Part shown: positions 5,948 to 9,337 of the stretch, in pieces
How the letters are laid out: each line of letters begins with the position of its first letter
Numbering within the stretch: the stretch's first letter is position 1
Source: Methanocalculus sp.
GTDB taxonomy: Archaea > Halobacteriota > Methanomicrobia > Methanomicrobiales > Methanocorpusculaceae
DNA: 9,337 nucleotides
Assembly (NCBI RefSeq): GCF_029762515.1
Contig: NZ_JARVGN010000037.1
Span: 1 to 9,337 of the forward strand
Reading direction: 5' to 3'
Translations under genes and position numbers: made by a program
Notes under the pieces: generated by a model
Database searches by the model: none
Told to the model about the DNA's origin: nothing
Seen by the model: only the letters and a program-made list of their open reading frames with translations

Positions 5948-6749
5948 TCACTATATACCAGGCAACCCCGCCGATTACCACAAGCGGGAGAAGTGCAAAG
6001 ACGGCAACGATAATGATCCCGATCATAAAGAGGAACGCAGCAATGCCGGTGTTTACGATACTGGTAATCGAGAACCCTGAATCGATCCCAAGCGGTTCCC
6101 CTTCCCTGATCGAGACCGTGATGGCCGCTTCATCGATCTGCGACTCAAGCAGCTTCAGCCTGCCCGTCACCCGGTCAAGGTTCAGCTGTGCAGAATCAAT
6201 CGCAGTCTGAACCTTCAGGATCTCTTCAACCGTCTCTGCTTTGTCAAGGATCTCGGTGAGACGGTTCACCTGGTTCTCAAGAGCCCGTTTCTCGGCATGG
6301 AGATCGGTATATTCAGCAGTCACATCACGGCTTTTTACCTCACGCTGGGTAAGGGTGCCGACAGATTCGATCTCCTGCATCACTGCATCGAACGAATCCG
6401 AAGGCACCCTGAGAACGATATGTGCGGAGAACTGCTCGCGGCCATCACTCATCCCGCCCGAGGTGAGGGAGAGTGACTGGATACGGCCATGGTAACGGGC
6501 TGCGATTGCGGTGATCTCCTCGGAGGCGACCCTCGTATCACGGGCCTGAAGGCGGAGCCATCCATCCTTGATCACCTTCTGATTGGGATAGGCTACGGCT
6601 GAGTCAGCTGCCATGTTCCTGTCATAGGCAACAACAGACTCGGTCATCACCGGTGCAGACTGGTACCCGGAATCAGCCATCATGCAGCCTGCCGAGGCAG
6701 AGAGGCCGATGAGGAGAAGAAGGAGGAGAGGAATGAGTGTTTTTTTCAT
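5931..6749 (-). CDS. DUF4349 membrane-anchored lipoprotein-like protein
   Basis: This belongs to the DUF4349 family, whose function is not established. From ATG 6749 it has 272 residues. A hydrophobic export signal (5-20) runs into a lipobox-like SASAGC ending at C22. An extracytoplasmic domain contains the family core RVPSDSFDAVMQEIESVGTL (114-133) and SRDVTAEYTDL (140-150). A long coiled coil (about 145-207) precedes one or two membrane helices (about 233-267) with a basic KKRRG end in the cytoplasm. It would thus be held at both ends with the middle outside the membrane. A GTG at 6758 would add three residues. I prefer the ATG because GTGA lies five bases upstream of it and MKK fits the signal better. 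It has its own TATA-like box and follows the pyrophosphatase gene's terminator, so it is probably transcribed alone. Confidence 0.85.
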   Translation of the reverse strand: MKKTLIPLLLLLLIGLSASAGCMMADSGYQSAPVMTESVVAYDRNMAADSAVAYPNQKVIKDGWLRLQARDTRVASEEITAIAARYHGRIQSLSLTSGGMSDGREQFSAHIVLRVPSDSFDAVMQEIESVGTLTQREVKSRDVTAEYTDLHAEKRALENQVNRLTEILDKAETVEEILKVQTAIDSAQLNLDRVTGRLKLLESQIDEAAITVSIREGEPLGIDSGFSITSIVNTGIAAFLFMIGIIIVAVFALLPLVVIGGVAWYIVKKRRG

Positions 6750-6789
6750 ATCAGTCACATCCTGATATAGAACCTAATGCTTTTCCTGA

Positions 6790-6797
6790 CTTTATAG
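6790..6797 (-). promoter_or_regulatory. TATA box of the DUF4349 gene
   Basis: The minus strand reads CTATAAAG. The predicted start lies about 25 bases downstream, near 6768, giving a leader of roughly 18 bases that holds the GTGA ribosome-binding element before ATG 6749. Spacing is good on both counts. Confidence 0.55.
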
Positions 6798-6808
6798 ATG
6801 GCGATAAC

Positions 6809-6849
6809 TGCGATATTTTTCGCAATCTGCACAAGATCACAATCTGCGA
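6809..6849. repeat. Small repeat cluster upstream of the DUF4349 gene
   Basis: TGCGA (6809-6813) and TCGCA (6820-6824) are inverted around a six-base A/T loop. TGCGA recurs at 6845-6849. CAATCTGC is directly repeated at 6823-6830 and 6840-6847, 17 bases apart. The cluster lies just upstream of the predicted TATA box, where a regulator could bind; no regulator can be named. Confidence 0.3.
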
Positions 6850-6879
6850 GGATTTTCCAGGAGAACGGAAGAAGAGAGG

Positions 6880-6904
6880 AAAAAAAGTGAGGCTATCATC
6901 CTCA
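6880..6904 (-). terminator. Terminator of the pyrophosphatase gene
   Basis: TGAGG (6888-6892) and CCTCA (6900-6904) form a five-base stem with a seven-base loop that includes the stop codon. On the minus strand it is followed by a run of seven T (6880-6886). The U-run is the main archaeal termination signal; the short stem is helpful but weak. Confidence 0.65.
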
Positions 6905-8926
6905 GACGAGGATGAGGAGCGGGGCAAAGACGAGTGCCACCATCGCCATCAGCTTCAGCAGGATGTTGATGGCAGGACCTGAGGTGTCTTTGAAGGGGTC
7001 ACCGACGGTGTCGCCGACGACTGCTGCCTTGTGGGCATCAGATCCCTTTCCACCATAGTTGCCCTGTTCGATGTATTTCTTTGCATTGTCCCATGCACCA
7101 CCGGCGTTTGCCATGGTGATTGCAAGGCAGAACCCTGCAACAAGGGATCCTGCAAGGAGACCGCCAAGAGCCGCGGGGCCAAGGAAGTATCCGACAAGGA
7201 GCGGTGCTGCAACAGCGAGGACGCCAGGTGCGATCATCTCACGGAGTGCGGAGTTTGTGGAGATTGCGATACAGGATGCGTAATCCGGATCCGCCTTCTC
7301 CTCCATCAGTCCGGGGATCTCCTTGAACTGGCGGCGTACCTCGAGAACAATCTCGAATGCTGCCTTTCCTACTGCGGTCATGGTGAGTGCGCAGAAGAGG
7401 AATGGAAGCATGGCACCGATGAGCATGCCGACGAAGACCATCGGGTTCGTGACATCGATGATGTTAAGACCGACTGCAAGGGTGTATGCAGAGAAGAGGG
7501 CAAGTGCTGTTAAGGCTGCTGAGCCGATTGCAAAGTCCTTTCCGATTTCGGCGGTGGTGTTTCCGACTGCGTCGAGGGTGTCGGTGATCTTCCGGACCTT
7601 TGGATCCTGATGTGACATCTCTGCAATACCGCCAGCATTGTCTGCGACAGGGCCGTATGCATCAACGGCAAGGGAGATTCCAAGCGTCGAGAGCATACCG
7701 ACTGCGGCGATTGCAATACCATAGAGGCCTGCAAACTGGTAGGAGATGATGATCGCAATTGAAACGAAGAAGACCGGGAAAACAGTCGATTCCATGCCTT
7801 TTGCAAATCCGCTGATGATTGTTGTTGCGGATCCGGTCTGGGCGGATTTGGCGATCGAGAGTGTCGGTGCCCTGTCATAGGATGTGTAATATTCGGTGAT
7901 GAGACCGATTGCAAATCCTGCGACGAGACCGGCAATTGCGGCATAGAAGATGCCAACATACTGTGGTCCAATCAGGGTTGTGACGAGGAAGTATGTCGCG
8001 ATCACAACAAGGATAATTGCAACAATCAGGCCTTTGTTGAATGCCATGTGAATGGCGCTGGACTCGGTCTTGTTTGTCCTGACAAAGAATGAACCGATGA
8101 TTGCCGAGAAGATACCGAGTGCGGCGATCATCATCGGGAGGAGGACGAGCTGCATCGGGTCGAGGCCGGCATACATCTCAGTATGGACTGCGGTGATACC
8201 AAGCACCATCGCAGCGATGATCGAGCCGACATAGCTCTCATAGAGGTCTGCACCCATTCCGGCAACATCGCCGACATTGTCACCGACATTGTCTGCAATG
8301 ACGGCAGGGTTTCTCGGGTCATCCTCGGGGATGCCTGCCTCGACTTTTCCGACGAGATCTGCACCAACGTCAGCTGCTTTTGTGAAGATGCCTCCGCCGA
8401 CACGGGCGAAGAGTGCAATCGAGGATGCTCCAAGACCAAAACCTGTTACGGTCGAGAGGACAGTCTCCTGGGGAAGACCCATTGCGGAGAGGGCGAGATA
8501 AGCGAGAGAGAGTCCAAAGAGACCCAGCCCGACAACGGCCATTCCCATAACAGACCCGCTTGAGAATGAGACCCTGAATGCCTCTGCAATACCACGGCGG
8601 GCGGCGTTTGTGGTTCTCACATTCGCTGCGGTTGCCGTATACATTCCGATGTATCCGGCGGTTGCCGATAGAACCGCACCGAGGATGAAACATGCTGCGG
8701 TGAGGGGTGATATTCCGATTGCCAAAACAATCGCCAGCACAACGACAAAAACTGCAATTGCACGGTACTGGCGGTTCAGATAGACCATCGCGCCGAGATG
8801 AATCGCGGCGGCGATCTTCTGCATCACCTCTGTTCCTGTCCCCTCTCTCTTCACCATCATGAAGGAGTACCCTGCAAATGCAAGGGCGATAAGGGCAGCA
8901 ACAGGTGCCAGGTAGATAAGATCCAT
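6902..8926 (-). CDS. hppA: Membrane ion-pumping pyrophosphatase, K+-dependent, Na+-type residues
   Basis: This integral membrane enzyme hydrolyses pyrophosphate to export Na+ and/or H+. The 674 residues, with about 16 expected membrane helices, are full length. Catalytic motifs present are DVGADLVGKVE (187-196, first Asp D187), DNVGDNVGD (212-220, D212, D216, D220) and the C-terminal GDTVGDPFKDTSG (638-650, with D639, D643, K646, D647). The K+ site reads GNTTA at 455-459 with A459 and G462. K+-independent enzymes have Lys and Thr at these two places, so K+ dependence is predicted. The gate glutamate E230 lies in DLYESY, one helix turn earlier than in typical plant-type H+ pumps (DLFGSYAE). 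This is the arrangement known for Na+ and Na+/H+ pumps. GGAGGT lies nine bases before the ATG. The gene has its own promoter and terminator, so it is probably monocistronic. Confidence 0.96.
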   Translation of the reverse strand: MDLIYLAPVAALIALAFAGYSFMMVKREGTGTEVMQKIAAAIHLGAMVYLNRQYRAIAVFVVVLAIVLAIGISPLTAACFILGAVLSATAGYIGMYTATAANVRTTNAARRGIAEAFRVSFSSGSVMGMAVVGLGLFGLSLAYLALSAMGLPQETVLSTVTGFGLGASSIALFARVGGGIFTKAADVGADLVGKVEAGIPEDDPRNPAVIADNVGDNVGDVAGMGADLYESYVGSIIAAMVLGITAVHTEMYAGLDPMQLVLLPMMIAALGIFSAIIGSFFVRTNKTESSAIHMAFNKGLIVAIILVVIATYFLVTTLIGPQYVGIFYAAIAGLVAGFAIGLITEYYTSYDRAPTLSIAKSAQTGSATTIISGFAKGMESTVFPVFFVSIAIIISYQFAGLYGIAIAAVGMLSTLGISLAVDAYGPVADNAGGIAEMSHQDPKVRKITDTLDAVGNTTAEIGKDFAIGSAALTALALFSAYTLAVGLNIIDVTNPMVFVGMLIGAMLPFLFCALTMTAVGKAAFEIVLEVRRQFKEIPGLMEEKADPDYASCIAISTNSALREMIAPGVLAVAAPLLVGYFLGPAALGGLLAGSLVAGFCLAITMANAGGAWDNAKKYIEQGNYGGKGSDAHKAAVVGDTVGDPFKDTSGPAINILLKLMAMVALVFAPLLILV

Positions 8927-8935
8927 AGTTAAGGT

Positions 8936-8941
8936 ACCTCC
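8936..8941 (-). promoter_or_regulatory. Strong ribosome binding site of the pyrophosphatase gene
   Basis: The minus strand reads GGAGGT with a nine-base spacer to ATG 8926. It is the best SD in the window, suits a highly expressed membrane enzyme, and fixes the start codon. Confidence 0.8.
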
Positions 8942-8982
8942 AATGTGTTCAGTATGCCTTCCATAGAAGAAGGAACGAGAAC

Positions 8983-8991
8983 CTTATATAT
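8983..8991 (-). promoter_or_regulatory. TATA box of the pyrophosphatase gene
   Basis: The minus strand reads ATATATAAGG-like sequence over these bases. Transcription should start near 8962, giving a leader of about 35 bases that contains the GGAGGT site. Confidence 0.65.
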
Positions 8992-9033
8992 CATATGGAA
9001 TTTATCTGGTTGATTACGTCTATCAACGAACTC

Positions 9034-9049
9034 TTATTCGGGAGAATAA
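9034..9049. repeat. Hairpin TTATTC-GGGA-GAATAA upstream of the pyrophosphatase gene
   Basis: This is a perfect six-base stem with a four-base loop (GGGA on the plus strand). It lies about 40 bases downstream of the end of the right-edge gene and about 45 bases upstream of the pyrophosphatase TATA box. No T-run follows on the minus strand, so it could be a weak terminator for the right-edge gene or an operator for the pyrophosphatase. Confidence 0.35.
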
Positions 9050-9087
9050 ACCTGGCGCGCAGAGGGCATAATGTATGGCGGGAAAGC

Positions 9088-9337
9088 TCAGAGGGAGGAG
9101 AGGATCATCCCAAATGTTTCAACCTGATTCTCTGCCTGCGCCATCATCCGGGTTGCCACCGCAGGTGTCAGAAGGGGATTGAGCTCCATCGCTTTCATAT
9201 AATCCTCTGAGGCTTTCTGGTAGGCATTTGATGCGAGCCGTGCATGTTCTCCGCCAGAGCTCATGATCTGGTCTGCACCTTTCATCGATCTCATCCCGGC
9301 ATCATGGTTCATGGTGATGAACATGTATGCATCGCCC
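9088..9337 (-). CDS. C-terminal part of a protein with a TPR-like helical segment
   Basis: The frame stays open to the window edge, so the gene's start lies outside. The first ATG inside (9324) need not be the start, since GDAY can be read before it. The visible ~82 residues are helical. One stretch, AYQKASEDYMKAMELNPLLT (residues 34-53 from ATG 9324), resembles a tetratricopeptide helix pair: paired small residues and the ending ELNP are typical. The rest is unremarkable and Met-rich, with no cysteine and no membrane helix. TPR-like segments usually mediate protein contacts, so no specific function can be given. It is co-directional with the pyrophosphatase gene, 161 bases upstream of it, with the latter's own promoter between them. 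Confidence 0.7.
   Translation of the reverse strand, partial: GDAYMFITMNHDAGMRSMKGADQIMSSGGEHARLASNAYQKASEDYMKAMELNPLLTPAVATRMMAQAENQVETFGMILSSL

Noticed and set aside
7031..8563. Several open frames of 100-160 residues opposite or inside the pyrophosphatase gene
   Set aside because: They lie over a fully conserved coding region, have no recognisable domain and no consistent SD; G/C-biased third positions explain them.
2817..8926. A joint salt-stress island of ablAB, the cupin gene and the pyrophosphatase
   Set aside because: The genes have separate promoters and the NAD operon lies between them; shared function is not supported by the layout.
8995..9210. 71-residue plus-strand frame starting at the pyrophosphatase promoter
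   Set aside because: It has no SD or TATA box in the right direction, overlaps the right-edge gene on the other strand and shows no protein-like pattern.
1..9337. CRISPR array, insertion sequence, tRNA, rRNA or defence system
   Set aside because: No regularly spaced repeats, no transposase-like protein, no tRNA-like cloverleaf or rRNA segment, and no defence-type protein was seen on either strand.

Overview
The window looks like chromosomal DNA of a methanogenic archaeon, probably of the Methanomicrobia/Methanomicrobiales type. This is an inference from gene content and signals. Several gene starts have archaeal TATA-like boxes about 25 bases before a plausible transcription start. The lysine 2,3-aminomutase plus beta-lysine acetyltransferase pair is the classic methanogen route to the osmolyte N-epsilon-acetyl-beta-lysine. 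NAD synthesis uses an aspartate dehydrogenase rather than an oxygen-dependent aspartate oxidase. No species can be named from the sequence alone.

Layout. A small secreted protein of unknown function (113-391, +) meets the end of the ablA-ablB operon (2529 to 372, -). A 287-base divergent intergenic region with several inverted repeats separates ablA from a cupin gene (2817-3287, +), whose product ends in a very lysine-rich tail. Next is a tightly packed NAD operon, nadX-nadA-nadC (3409-5917, +), with ATGA overlaps, an apparently leaderless first gene and a bidirectional terminator at its end. On the minus strand follow a DUF4349 membrane-anchored protein (5931-6749), a membrane pyrophosphatase (6902-8926), and the C-terminal end of a gene with a TPR-like segment that continues past the right edge (9088-9337). 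No gene-free stretch exceeds 300 bases.

How the genes work together. ablA converts L-lysine to L-beta-lysine and ablB acetylates it; the product accumulates under salt stress in methanogens. nadX, nadA and nadC together take L-aspartate, dihydroxyacetone phosphate and PRPP to nicotinate mononucleotide, i.e. the first half of de novo NAD synthesis. The pyrophosphatase has the residue pattern of the K+-dependent, Na+-type enzymes, which would suit a methanogen's sodium-based energetics. No operon links it to the abl genes, so a joint role in salt tolerance is only a thought.

Most of the window is ordinary housekeeping sequence. I see no mobile element, CRISPR array, tRNA or rRNA, and no convincing new multi-gene system. 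The parts most worth a second look are the structured leader and polylysine tail of the cupin gene, the palindrome beside the leaderless nadX promoter, and the ion-specificity residues of the pyrophosphatase.
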